64,000 nucleotides of DNA from assembly GCA_012934845.2 (NCBI GenBank), contig WNNJ02001797.1, forward strand, positions 1 through 64,000, read 5' to 3'. The notes beneath the pieces were generated by a model that ran no database searches, was not told the DNA's origin, and was given only the letters and a program-made list of their open reading frames with translations. Origin of the DNA: Pomphorhynchus laevis. Lineage: Eukaryota > Acanthocephala > Palaeacanthocephala > Echinorhynchida > Pomphorhynchidae. The position numbers and the translations under genes are program-made. This document shows, piece by piece, positions 1 through 10,919 of this stretch. The number at the start of each line of letters is the position of its first letter. Positions within the stretch are counted from its first letter, which is position 1.

Positions 1-231
1 CTATATTTTTATATACCAAAATTTTTGCTGTCTTCCTTCTTGCTCACGATGCTTGCACAAGTGTTGGGGAGCTAAATTCTGAGTATTTATACCCAGGAAA
101 TTTGTCACGTGATAACGTGCGGGAAGTAAGCTGTGCTCCCAGTGCAAGTATGGTAGAAGACAGATGATAGAAATATGTATTATAGATGCTATCAATCCGG
201 AAGAACTTCAGAAGTTGTTCTGACAGCCCTT

Positions 232-233
<2 letters not shown>
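1..233. other. no gene seen
   Basis: Moderately AT-rich sequence with no recognisable coding or repeat family. The open frames here continue into the TA microsatellite and are not credible genes. Confidence 0.5.

Positions 234-317
<84 letters not shown>
234..317. repeat. (TA)n microsatellite
   Basis: Uninterrupted TA dinucleotide tract of about 84 bases. It lies directly at the 5' end of a truncated LINE copy. Long Tyr-Ile ORFs on both strands are by-products of the repeat. Confidence 0.97.
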
Positions 318-319
<2 letters not shown>

Positions 320-1060
320 TACCATTCCTTTCGCGTCTGTCCTAATTCATCATCCCTTCCCATCCCTTTTTTTTGCGGGATCCCACAATCTTCAGTCCTA
401 GGTCCCCTGTTTTTTTCTCTTCTGCTTGGCGATCTCTCTCCGTTTATCAAACCTTACTCCTTTAACGTAATGCAATACGTCGATGATATCCTCATTTATG
501 TTCATGCACCCGCACATCGCATACACGATATCGGCGTTTCTGCCTCGAACTGTCTTTCATCTATCTACAAACGCCTCTCCAATCTCCATCTAGTTCTAAA
601 CCCCGACAAGTCCAAAATAATGTGGATCCTTCCCAGTAAACTAAACATATCTCCTCCCACTTTATCTTTTGTCTCATCGATCATCCCCATAGTACACAAT
701 CTCACTTTTTTAGGCTTCCATTTCGATGATCACATTTCCCTTAAACATTTCGTCCCTGACAAGGTCCGCTCGCCTAACTTAATTCTCCGTGACATCCGCC
801 GTATCCACCTCCTTATCGACTTCCGTTCTTGTATGTATTTTCTTTCATCGCTTCTTTACCCTAAAATCGATTACTGCCTTATCCTTTTCGCCAATTCTTC
901 AAAATCCATCATCCTACCCCTACAACGAATAATCAACTCCGCCGTTCGAGTGCTCTTTGGTCTCCGTCGCTTTGACCACACATCCTAATATTTCGCCCAA
1001 CTCTCCTGGCCCACCATCTACATCCGCATCAAACTCCGCCTTCTTCTCGTAACTTTTTGT
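318..1060 (+). mobile_element. LINE-A copy 0, reverse transcriptase part (5'-truncated, left of insertion)
   Basis: This is the C-terminal half of the LINE-A ORF2, starting in the region just before the PQGS box of the reverse transcriptase. The catalytic box reads QYVDD instead of the QYADD seen in the other two copies at 10.0 and 26.9 kb. Frame is open from 470 to 988, where a TAA stop interrupts the conserved HTS-YFAQLSW segment, so the copy is dead. Nucleotide similarity to the other copies is high throughout. The copy stops abruptly at 1060, where a foldback element has inserted, and resumes at 2884. LINE-A resembles CR1/L2-clade non-LTR retrotransposons, which encode an ORF1 and an APE endonuclease plus reverse transcriptase ORF2. 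Clade assignment is inference. Confidence 0.9.
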
Positions 1061-2883
1061 GGCAACATTTCTGGAAGGCAGACACAACTAGGCAAGAAAA
1101 AAATTGTAAAAAAACGAAATACCTTTATCAGACATTTAAAAAACATCTTTCATTTTTTGCAGCATAGTGTAGGCAAAGTTTAAAATAAAAATTATTTTTT
1201 TTTCAAAAAAATTAAAATTTGAATATTTTTTAAGTAAGTGTTCGGATTACTTAAACATTATCACACAATGATAGCACATTATGTATCTACACCACATATA
1301 AGTTTTAGCTCGATACGACGTATATTACGCTTCATAGAAAATGTTCCATTTTTTGAATTAAAAAATATTTTTTCCTAAATAATCGATATGATAACCCATA
1401 CTTTTTTTCATCTCACAACATCGACCATCTATCAATTAGCATTTACTCAAAAACGTATAAATTGATTTATTCAGTATGTTGAAAAAATTTTAATTTTTTA
1501 AATTAAAAAATAATAATTAAAATTTTACCATTGCGCTTGTTAGTAGTTTGTTTACTGCAATATTATTATAATATTATTACAAATCATATATCTACATTAT
1601 TTTCAAGTTTGAGATTGATTTAACATGTATTACGTTGTAAAACAAAATTTAATTTTTTGAACTTCAAAATACTTTTTAAGCACTTTGGTATGATATCCTA
1701 TCATCATTTTAACTTATTATTTCCAACTTACAACAAATCAACGTATACACAAAAAACTTGGCATCATTACTTTATTATCTTGAATAAAAATAAATTTATT
1801 TTTAACAATTTAAAAATTTTAAACGCCGGTTTAAAATTGGCGGAATTCGCATGGAGACATTGGTGTAGGCATAATAACGTTGATTTTTCGACCAATAATT
1901 AAGTGACATCTCTGATATTTATTAAAAACTGTTTTTTTTTCTTTCCTGTTATATATTTTAATTACAGTTTAAAATATCGTTTCGAGTCATTCAACACATG
2001 CGTTGTCATCACGTAGCGATCCGCTGATTAATGCGTGAAGATTCCAAACCATCTGAAAATCGTTCAAACACATTATAATTTCAGTTTTCTCATTATTGAA
2101 GAAATAAAACCAGCGTTTAAAATTTTTAAAATTGTTGAAAAATAAATTTATTTTTATTCAAGATAATAAAGTAATGATGTCAATTTTTTATGTATACGTT
2201 GATTTGTTGTAAGTTGGAAATAATAAGTTAAAAATGATGACAGGATATAAAAGCAAAGTGCTAAAAAGTATTTTGAAGTTCAAAAAATTAAATTTTGTTT
2301 TACAACGTAATACATGTTAAATCAATCTCAAACTCGAAAATAATGTAGATATATGATTTGTAATCGTATTATAATAATATTGCAGCAAACAAACTGCTAT
2401 CAAGGGCAATGTTAAAATTTTAATTATTTTTTTAATTTAAAAAATTAAAAATTAAATTTTTGCAACATACTGAATAAATCAATTCATACGTTTTTGTGTA
2501 AATGTTAATTGATAGATGGTCGATGTTGTGAGATAAAAAAGTATGGGTTATCGTATCGATTATTTTAGGAAAAAATATTTTTAAATTCAAAAAATTGAAC
2601 ATTTTATCTAACGCGTAATATACGTCGTATCGAGCTAAAACTTATATGTAGTGTAGATACATAATGTGCTATCATTGTGTGATAATGTTTAAGTAATCCG
2701 AACACTTACTTGAAAAATATTCAAATTTTTACTTTTTTTGAAAAAGATTTAATTTTAATTTCAAACTTTACCTACACTATGCTGCAAAAAAATGAAAGAT
2801 GTTTTTTAAATGTTAAATAAAGGTCTTTCGTTTTTTATAATTTTTTTCTTGCCTAGTTATGTCCGCCTTTCGGAAATGTTGCC
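1061..2883. mobile_element. long-inverted-repeat foldback (MITE-like) DNA element
   Basis: The two ends are inverted copies: the left end begins GGCAACATTTC and the right end finishes GAAATGTTGCC. Inverted similarity continues for about 770 bases per arm (about 1061-1833 against 2110-2883), with scattered mismatches, leaving a roughly 275-base centre. The element is flanked by a perfect 8-base direct repeat, CTTTTTGT, at 1053-1060 and 2884-2891. Uninterrupted LINE-A copies have a single similar site there (for example near 10588). No transposase ORF is present, so the element is non-autonomous. An 8-base duplication is typical of hAT, P and some Merlin transposons, but the GGCAAC terminus is not the usual hAT terminus and I leave the superfamily open. 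Confidence 0.9.
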
Positions 2884-3214
2884 CTTTTTGTCTCATCGCT
2901 GTCGGCTCCCCATCGTTAATCAACCTTCCTTTCTAAGGATGACACTCGCCCCACCTCGCTATCGCTGCGTTCCCGCCATACCCTCTTACTCCACGTTTCC
3001 AATTACTCCAACAACTACGGTCTCCGATCCTTCCTCGTCGCCGCCTCACTCGCCTGGAATCAACCCTCTCGACGTCCGCCACGCTATCTCCTTTATCACA
3101 TTCAAACACCTCCTCCGTTCACATCTTCTCGACACATGATTTACAGTTTTGTTTTGTTGTGGTCATGGAAGCGTGCGCTGGTACGCATTTGCCACGTTAA
3201 AATAAATCGTTTTT
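2884..3214 (+). mobile_element. LINE-A copy 0, 3' end (right of insertion)
   Basis: Continuation of the LINE interrupted at 1060. It encodes the last part of ORF2 (the LDVR and TFKHLLRSHLLDT segment, stop near 3137) with small deletions relative to the copies at 10.6 and 27.5 kb. It is followed by the family's 3' UTR: a stem-loop at 3171-3186 (GCGTGC loop GTACGC), the sequence AAATAAAT, and a short T-run as terminus instead of poly(A). The same tail ends all three plus-strand copies. Confidence 0.9.
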
Positions 3215-3905
3215 TAAAGCACACAGTGAGCCCTAAGTGCGTAAAGCAGAGCAGTTTTGCAAGCACATGAGAGGATTGATTTAACTGCATTGACATCATG
3301 CTGAATACGTAAGTCATTGTTAACGGCAGATGACTCGATGAGGTTTGTAATAAGCACACAGTGAGCCCTATCAGAGAGTGTGCGCAAAGAAGGGTTAGCA
3401 TTAGAAGGATTTCTCTCACTATTAGGATCGGTATTCTGTGACGAAGATGGTGAGATAGAAGTCAGCTGTAAATTTGGGCGGGGCGACGTAGGAACTGGCA
3501 TCTGCTGAGCTAAATTTTTAAGGGACCCGAGATCCCGTGGATTATTTGATGATGACGTAGAAATGCAATGAGAGGTAGAAATGTAAGGCGGTTTATCTGA
3601 TACGACCAAAGAAATAATGGGTTGCAAATGGTCTATGACATTAACATCAGAAGATTGAACAGATTGATTGGGCAAGATTGATGGGAGATTTGGCATTCTT
3701 AGAGGCAATCGAATGCGGAAGAATTGGGCATCGAGGTTGAAACTTATTACAAGACGAAGAGGCATGTGTAAACATCGCTGCATTACCAGATAGTTTCAAT
3801 ATATTTGTCTTGAGACTCTCTATTTCACTCTTCATCGTATTTATCATCTTAGCAGAACAATAGCCACAGTAGAATTCGTTGTCTGCAAGGCAAGACAACG
3901 AAATC
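3215..3905 (-). mobile_element. LINE-A-related ORF1 fragment
   Basis: Minus-strand ORF1 piece. The frame 3783-3214 is rich in Ser, Pro and Asn and contains DRAHCVLITNL followed by IQHDVNAVKSIL. These parallel the RDRCVIVTNIT and LDHDVSAFRSIL segments of LINE-A ORF1 at 7.5 and 24.45 kb, so this is a diverged relative. Upstream (3647-3898) the frame shows FYCGYC followed by a short heptad-like stretch, the end of a PHD-like zinc finger. A 16-base stretch (AGCACACAGTGAGCCC) is repeated at about 3221 and 3353. No downstream ORF2 follows; the fragment ends at the tail of LINE-A copy 0. Confidence 0.75.
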
Positions 3906-3984
3906 TTGTGAAAGTACGCTCTATTCTTTCAACAGTCCTTGAAGATTAATCTAATGAAATTATCTCCAAAATTAAAGTAGTCTC

Positions 3985-4390
3985 CCTGTTTTAATCTCTC
4001 TGGGGTGTCGGGGAGTGAAGATGACATGGAATGGGAAGTGTATATGGAGGCAAGGTCTGTGGGTGAAGAAATAACATTAGAAACAACGGGGTAGTTTGAG
4101 TTGACGTGTTGGATGTTGATATGTGTTTATTGGAAAGCTGGCGGATTAGTTTGTTGGAGACTATATTTGTCTTGAGACTATCTATTTCACTCTTCATCGT
4201 ATTTATCATCTCAGGAGAACAGTAGCCACAGTAGAATTCGTTGTCTGCAAGGCAAGATGCCTGGGATTCTGAAGTCCAAATACTTACCCACGTGTGACAA
4301 TCATTGTTTGAGCAAAATACTTGTTGTTCAGATCCATTGGAAACATCTCTAACATTAGTGTTGGACGCGATATGGTTGGAAACTTAAGAC
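3985..4390 (-). mobile_element. LINE-A-type ORF1 N-terminal fragment with PHD-like finger
   Basis: Read on the minus strand from about 4380: a Cys-rich segment with CSNNDCHTW, then a later Cys and FYCGYC. This is the Cys-x-x-x-x-Cys ... Trp ... Cys-x-x-Cys spacing of the PHD-like finger found in ORF1 of many CR1-group LINEs. It runs into NKHISTSNTSTQTTP, which is also present in the plus-strand ORF1 at about 7129-7170. The stretch 4160-4260 is nearly identical to 3800-3900, so two overlapping copies of the same ORF1 region lie side by side. Both are truncated. Confidence 0.75.
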
Positions 4391-4599
4391 TTTTGTTTTT
4401 TTCCGACCCATTTGTATATAGTCGTTTGATTCGTGAACGTCGATCGTAAATCAGTCCGTCCCTTATCGTTTTCTTGTTGCCTTCCGAGAGAAACTGCCTC
4501 CTTTTTTAATTGTATGTTTATTTTAATTGTATGTTAATTTGTATGTTATTTATTTCTATTTTTTGATTGTTCATTTAAAAATGAACAATCCGAAATGAT
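4391..4599. other. non-coding LINE flank with short hairpin
   Basis: No coding signal. Contains a perfect inverted repeat with a 2-base loop: GATTGTTCATTT at 4565-4576 and its complement at 4579-4590. It probably includes 5' UTR of the minus-strand LINE, but I cannot prove that. Confidence 0.5.
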
Positions 4600-5311
4600 A
4601 AAATAAGCAAGTAAGTAAGTAAGGGTTTTATTAATAACTATATAACTGATAAAAACTTAAGAAACAAAAACATGCAAAAGACAACTTAAAATAGAAACTG
4701 TTCACGACGTGTATTTTGAAATCTTCAACTTATATTCACGGCCTTAGGTCTAGAGGGATCTGAGCCCCTCGGCCGCACCAGCGCGCCGCCCTCTGACTGA
4801 ACCATTCGGGGTCTCTCACACACCTAAGAGTCCAGTCAAGGCGGACTATGGTTGGTAATCTCGAGATGAGGAGCTTGAGAAACCTTAGTCTTTGTTCTGG
4901 GGGACGTCCTCGTGAGAAGAAGACTAATCCCGAGATAGCCCAAGTACCCCAGAGGCGCACTTGGGTTATCCCATTAAATGACAGATGTTGGGCCCGTTTC
5001 AGAGCCCACCTAGCTTTCTTCAGGATACGTTTAAGTCTATCCATGTCAGCTTTCGCCGACCAATTCACCGTAACGGTGAACCCCAGATATTTTACTAGAC
5101 TCGTGAAGATGGGGAGTGGTTGATGCTGCAAAATGGAGGAGAGTGCAGAGAGTGCTAGTCTCTTAAGTTTCTTTTTGGTGGCAGGAACGCCATGAAAGAC
5201 TACCACCTGCGATTTAGAGGAGTTTAAAATAAGATTGGATGGGGACAACTGATCTTTTAATCTTAAAAAGAACATTAAAATCAGACAAGTGAAATGTAAT
5301 AATGTGTTCAA
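4600..5311 (-). mobile_element. LINE-C 3' fragment (C-terminal end of ORF2)
   Basis: A minus-strand frame of 191 codons (5311-4736) encodes the post-catalytic part of a Jockey-like reverse transcriptase: NLILNSSKSQVVVFHG, then VKYLGFTVTVNWSAKADMD, RLKRILKKARWALKRAQHL and a Trp/Cys-rich end. The same protein segment occurs at 30.3-30.85 kb (plus) and in decayed form at 22.98-23.43 kb (minus). The 3' tail on the minus strand is a short TTAC tandem repeat (4608-4622 on the plus strand reads as AAGT units). The catalytic domain and everything upstream are missing, so this is a 5'-truncated insertion. Confidence 0.85.
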
Positions 5312-6456
5312 CTGTACTTTTGAGTTTACTGAAAGACAAGTATCATGTGATACAGTTGGTAGTGATGTATGGACACATTATGGTTTTTAAATCAATTGAC
5401 TTGAGATCGAAAGGTATGTCATTTTACTGCGGATTTTGCTCATGTTCTCATCGTAAAAATCGATGTACTGTGTCAACTGACACTGATGAAATACTCTTTG
5501 AGCAAATAAGACAATCATCATCTGATAAATCAATGGTATCCTGTGAAGGCAATTTTCTACCATCACCAGCCAACCATAATGTTCTCTTAAGCAATATTGT
5601 ATCGGAATTACAGAAAGGCAATTGTATCAAATCTATAGAGAATCGGATCAAGAGCTTTTGTCCTATACCCATACACGAATCTGGAGAAGAGTCAGTACTA
5701 ATTTGACAAAACATTAGGACAATACAAATCATTCGGTGCTAAATAACATTTTCACATCAATATAATTTACATAATGCTAGCAAAATTAAAAGTAATATTT
5801 TAAGCAGCTACACAGATGACTATGTTACTCATAAACATAACTCTAATGATCACCTTCCTGATAAATTTGTTGATGTTTTAGACGAAGGACACGAGGCTGA
5901 GATTAATAAACGAATGAACTGATTCTTCAATTAGTGGAGATTTAAATTATGCCATTAGAAAGACTGTAACTGCATGTGATGCAAGTTTTTATGAGCCGGG
6001 CAATTCCTCAGACAAAGTAGTCAATATAAGAAAAGTAAGGTATCGAAATTACGACGAAAGTATGAATGTTATTTTGAGTGAAATCGAAAAGTAGTGTAAT
6101 CAATACCCAAATAAAAGTCGATAAAGATGTTTATCACGTGCGTGCAGTATGTACCATACTTCTGATGGAAGAGGATGAGAATGTAGCTATGAAGCTGCAA
6201 GTTAGGAGTTTAATTCATCTTGGGAAGCGTACCAGAGAAAACCTCGCTTATTGAAGATCATTTTGAGTTCTACTGACCACGCTAAGATGTTGCTTCGCCG
6301 TGGTTACCTCTTAAAAGATTTCTATAAAAATACTGAGAAACATTAATTTTGATGAACGTTTAAAATTGAGGAAGGCTCGTGAGGAGCCACAGGAATAAGC
6401 AAAGACGAGACGAATCTATATATAAGAAATTTTTAATTAGTTCGTGAGCCGACCAT
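5312..6456 (+). mobile_element. LINE-B ORF1 remnant
   Basis: Decayed ORF1 of another CR1/Jockey-like LINE. The best open piece (5302-5706) contains FYCGFC of a PHD-like finger and an acidic, Ser-rich linker. Further on, in shifting frames with stops, 6120-6460 reads RSLIHLGKRTREN, then a segment like SSTDHAKMLLRRGYLLKDFYKN and HINFDERLKLRKAREEPQE. That is the conserved C-terminal ORF1 domain of this LINE group. The reading needs several frame changes, so the copy is a pseudogene. Its likely ORF2 portion is at 10920-12056. Confidence 0.7.
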
Positions 6457-6483
6457 AAGTAAGGCTTCGAAATTACGACGAAA

Positions 6484-6955
6484 CCATCGACGACAACGAT
6501 GGGTTTAAACTATCTTGATACCTATTAACTACTTACAACCTTTAACAAACATTTGATATCGACGACAACCATTGACGACAACCATCGACGACAACCATCG
6601 ACGACAACCATCGACGACAACCATCGACGACAACCATCGACGACAACCATCGACGACAACCATCGACGACAACCATCGACGACAACCATCGACGACAACC
6701 ATCGACGACAACCATCGACGACAACCATCGACGACAACCATCGACGACAACCATCGACGACAACCATCGACGACAACCATCGACGACAACCATCGACGAC
6801 AACCATCGACGACAACCATCGACGACAACCATCAGCGACAACCATTAACAACAACCATCGACGACAACCATCAACGTCAACCATCGAAGACATCCATCGA
6901 CGACAACAATCAACGACAACCATCGACGACAACAATCGACGGCAACCATCGTTTA
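6484..6955. repeat. 13-bp minisatellite (unit ATCGACGACAACC)
   Basis: Tandem array of a 13-base unit, nearly pure from about 6578 to 6830 and more degenerate towards 6955; a non-repeat stretch interrupts it near 6500-6555. Because 13 is not a multiple of three, three units make a 39-base, 13-residue repeat, and every frame on both strands stays open. The array is at the 5' end of LINE-A copy 1 and is in frame with its ORF1. Confidence 0.97.
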
Positions 6956-7980
6956 TAGGTGGACATAAGAAAACAACTAAGACCGACACCAACTATGGAC
7001 AACTGCAAGTACAGTGCTCGATACACGACTGCAGCGTCTGGACAACAATGACCTGCGACAAGAATAAGGCTAAAGAAGACTTCGTATGTGGTTTTTGTGC
7101 CAACAAACTAATATGCAACCTTTCCAATAAGCACATATCAACATCCAACACGTCAACTCAAACTACCCCCGTCGTTTCTAATGTCCTTTCTCCACCCACC
7201 GACCCTGCCACCATATACACTTCCCATTCCATGTCATCTTCACTCCCCGACACCCCACGTCCCGTCCTTCCTGTCTCGTTTCTCAATAACTTGCATCCAT
7301 CAATCAAAATCACCTCGACCAACCTCCACTATCCTTCCACTCATAACCTTTCCTCACATCGCTTGCCACCCTCTTTATTATCATTATCCTCTATGTCTCC
7401 CGTCGTCAAACCATATCCCTCCAAATCATCAACTGCCAGCTCTTCAATCGTGATCTCACCTACTCAAGTCAGTCGTCCTCTTTAACGGAAGCGCTTTGCT
7501 TCTCGCGATAGTTACGTCATTGTTACTAATATCACGCCTTCTAACTCCTTATCTCCACAAGCACGTCTGGACCACGATGTTTCCGCCTTCAGATCCATCC
7601 TCTCGTCTATTGTTCCTGCGGATAAACCATCCTTTTTCAAGGACATTTCTCCTGTCGCATTCATCCGTCTAAACAAATCTTCTCAATCTAATCCTTCCCA
7701 GCCCCCTCTCCTAAAAATTGTTTTCAAGCATCGCTCTCACGCGTCTTCTGTCCTCTCTCAACGATTCAAACTCATGTCATCTTCAACCACTCGAATTTTC
7801 CCCGATCGCGCCCCTTCCGAAATCGCTCAAATCTCTTCAGCCCGCATCGAAAAACGCCGTCGCGAGGAAAACGGCGAAACATCACTCGCCATCCGAAACA
7901 TAGACGGAAATTTTCAAGTTGTCCACACCCGTCCAAAAATTCGATGGCGCTCCATCTCTCCTATGTGTCTTCTCCACTAG
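6553..7980 (+). pseudogene. LINE-A copy 1 ORF1 (PHD-like finger and nucleic-acid-binding C-terminus)
   Basis: The frame begins inside the minisatellite, giving about ten 13-residue repeats (TTTIDDNHRRQPS). It continues into a PHD-like finger (CSIHDCSVW ... CDKNK ... FVCGFC, about 7015-7105), a Ser/Thr/Pro-rich linker, and a conserved C-terminal region (VIVTNIT, HDVSAFRSIL, LLKIVFKHRSHASSVL). An in-frame TAA at 7483-7485 replaces a Leu codon that is intact in the other copy (24.4 kb). ORF1 proteins of this group are thought to bind element RNA. The true start codon is uncertain because the repeat keeps every frame open. ORF1 ends at 7980, overlapping the ORF2 ATG at 7944. Confidence 0.85.
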
Positions 7981-10841
7981 TCTCTTTCGCCACAGCACAC
8001 GGTTTCCGCCTCGGTCTCCTCAACACTAGATCTATTCTCAATAAATCCGATCTTATCCTCAACCTATTCACCAAGCAATCCATCGATCTCTTCTGCCTCA
8101 CCGAATCCTGGCACTCAGATTCCGACGACCTTTCCATTCGCCGTCTGCTCTCTGCCGGTTGATCCCTAGTCGAATCCGTCCGCCCCCTCAGATCATGCCC
8201 TTCTAAATCCTCTAATCATGGCGACATCGTCGCATTCGCGCGTCACCCAGCGTCTCTTCGCAAAATCAATCCCCCTTTCAGTCCTTGCTATTTTGAATTG
8301 CTCACTTGTCGTTATTCTAACCCGATCACTCTAGATCTCGCCATTGTATACCGTCCTGGTTCATCAGCTCCTACAGCCTTATTTTTTACCGAACTCGCTG
8401 ACCTCCTTTCTCATTGTTCTTTGTCCTCAATCCCTTCACTCGTTCTAGGCGACTTCAATATCCGCCTTAACCACCCCTCGTCCAGAGATTCCATCCGGTT
8501 TATCAACATTCTATCCAACTACAATTACAAACTAATCTCCACTGCCCCCACACATATACTTGGTGGGGCACTCGACATCATCGCTGTCCCCGATCATTTT
8601 GCTGCCCACACCTCACTGTCCATCTCTGATCCTGGTCTATCCGATCACTTTCTTATCTCCCTTGATCTCGCTCGCAACCACACCCTTCCTCACACACCTA
8701 CAATCCTACGTCGCCCTTGGAGAAATCTTGACCTTCTCCCTTCTCCGCTCTGCCTTACTCAAATCGTCTCTATCATTACCCACAATAACATATTCATCTC
8801 CTCACGATCTCGCCTTTCTTTTCGATTCTGAACTCACATCCACTCTCGATATTCTCTTGCCCTTCAAGTCTCACCCACACCGTCGCTTGCACCGTGCCCC
8901 ATGGTTTGACATCCAATGCCTACTCTCAAAGCGTCGACTCCGCCATGCTTTTCGAGTATATCACCGCTCTCTCAGACGCGATTTCCGCTCGATCACTCCG
9001 TCTTTCCGTGATTCCTATCTTGCTCTTCGCCGGTCTCATCTCCACCTACTACGTACCAAATGCAACTCCTTCTGGCAGCATAAAATCATCACTTCATTCA
9101 ACTCTAAGACTCTCTGGCATACTTTTAACTCAATCCTGGCTCGTTCCTCTACGCCTTGCAACATCAATGCCAATGATTATTCGTCATTTCTCCAGACTAA
9201 AGTATCCACGCTGCTCTCTCACACCCCGGTCTCCATCCTATCCCACTCTGCCCAGTCTACTCTCATCCTTCCGGAACTCTTTCATCTTCTCCCTGTATCA
9301 CCTACAGAAGTATCATCTGTCCTCATGTCCTTGCCCAACAAAACCTCACCTGCCGATCCCCTGCCTACCCACATATTAAAATCTATATGCTCATCGATAT
9401 CCCCATTTCTCACAACCTTGTTTAACTCGTCCATCCGCAGTCGTATCTTCCCTTCACACTGGAAATCCGCAATCGTTCGTCCCCTCCTTAAGAAACAATC
9501 GCTCGACCCCTCCCTTCCTTCTAGCTATCGCCCCATTTCACTACTCCCTACTCTTTCTAAGCTCTTAGAACGCCTCATCTTAATACAAATCAACGCTTAT
9601 CTCTCCTCATCCAATCTGTACCCTCCTTTCCAATCCGCTTTCCGCTCTAATCACTCGACAGAAATCGCATGCATAAAAGTGTACAACGACTTACTCATTT
9701 CTCGAGACAAGGCTCTATATAGTGTTCTCATCTCCCTCGACCTCTCCTCCGCATTCGACATTGTCGACCACTCCGTCCTCCTTTCTCGCCTTCGTTATGA
9801 TTACGGCTTTTCTTCCTCCTCCGTATCATGGTTCGCCTCATATCTATCCGACCGTTCCTTTCGCGATGTTCTGATTCATCATCCTCCCCAATATCCCTAT
9901 TTTTTGCGGGGTCCCACAAGGTTCAGTCCTAGGTCCACTGCTTTTCTCTCTTCTGCTTGGCGATCTATCTTCCGTTTATCAAACCTTACTCCTTTAAGGT
10001 CATGCAATATGCCGATGACATTCTAATCTATGCTCATGCACCCGCACATCGCATACACGATATCGGCATTTCTGCCTCCAACTGTCTTTCTTCTATCTAC
10101 AAACGTCTCTCCAATCTCCATCTCGTTCTAAACGCCGAAAAGTCCAAAATAATGTGGATCCTTCCCCGTAAACCAAGCATATCTCCTCCCATTGTATCTT
10201 TTGCCTCATCGATCATCCCTATAGTTTACAATCTCACTTTCTTAGGCTTCCATTTCGATGATCACCTTTCCCTTAAACCCTTCGTCCGTGACAAGGTCCG
10301 CTCGTCTAACTTAATTCTTCGTGACATCCGCCGTATCCGCCCCCTTATCGACTTCCGTTCTTGTATGTCTCTTCTTTCATCGCTTCTTTTCCCTAAAATC
10401 GATTACTGCCTTAGCCTTTTTGCCAATTCTCCAAAATCCATCCTCCTCCTCCTAAAACGAATAATCAACACCGCCGTTCGAGTGCTCTTTCGTCTCCGTC
10501 GCTTCGACCACACATCCACATATTTTGCCCAACTCTCCTGGCTCACCATCCACATCCGCATCAAACTCCGCCTTCTTCTCGTTACTTTTCGTCTCATCGC
10601 TGTCGGCTCCCCATCGTTCATCAACCTTCCTTTCTTAGACGATACTCGCCCCTCCTCGCTATCGCTTCGTTCCTGTCATACCCTCTTACTCCACGTTCCT
10701 AATTACTCCAATAACTACGTTCTCCGATCCTTCCTCGTCGCCGCCTCACTCGCCTGGAATCAACTTCCTCTCGACGTCCGCCGCGCTCCCTCCTTTATCA
10801 CATTCAAACACCTCCTTCGTTCACACCTTCTCGACACCTGA
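7944..10841 (+). pseudogene. LINE-A copy 1 ORF2: APE endonuclease and reverse transcriptase
   Basis: The N-terminal APE-type endonuclease shows LLNTRSI, LFCLTESW, IVYRPG, LGDFNIRLN and LSDHFL, the Asn, Glu, Asp/Asn and His residues expected of this fold. The reverse transcriptase follows: SSYRPISLLPTLSK, LISLDLSSAFDIVDH, then the PQGSVLGPLLFS region and MQYADD. Damage: TGA at about 8161 (Cys in copy 2), an extra C near 8736, and a rearranged stretch near 9860-9990 around the PQGS box that shifts frame. The ATG at 7944 lies within the last 37 bases of ORF1, in another frame, an arrangement shared with copy 2. The coding strand is strikingly pyrimidine-rich. Confidence 0.92.
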
Positions 10842-10919
10842 TTTACAGTCTTGTTTTATTGTGGTCATGTAAGCGTGCGCTGCCACGCATTTGCCACGTT
10901 AAAATAAATCCTTTTTTTT

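Larger units (their letters stand above)
6484..10919 (+). mobile_element. LINE-A copy 1 (longest copy, with 5' minisatellite)
   Basis: CR1/L2-like non-LTR retrotransposon with ORF1, overlapping ORF2, and the family 3' tail (stem-loop 10873-10888, AAATAAAT, T-run ending 10919). It is inserted into LINE-B: the left flank ends AAATTACGACGAAA (to 6483), the right flank begins GAATGTTATTTTGAG (10920). In an uninterrupted LINE-B stretch these two are separated only by GTAT (near 6060), so the insertion made a small deletion and no visible target duplication. Compared with the copy at 24.3 kb it carries one ORF1 stop, one early ORF2 stop and frameshifts. Confidence 0.9.

Noticed and set aside
44-401. 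Tyr-Ile repeat ORFs on both strands
   Set aside because: Translation of the (TA)n microsatellite.
6525-6992. Minus-strand ORFs of repeated MVVVDGCRRWLSS and overlapping plus-strand repeats
   Set aside because: They are six-frame translations of the 13-bp minisatellite, which has no stop in any frame.
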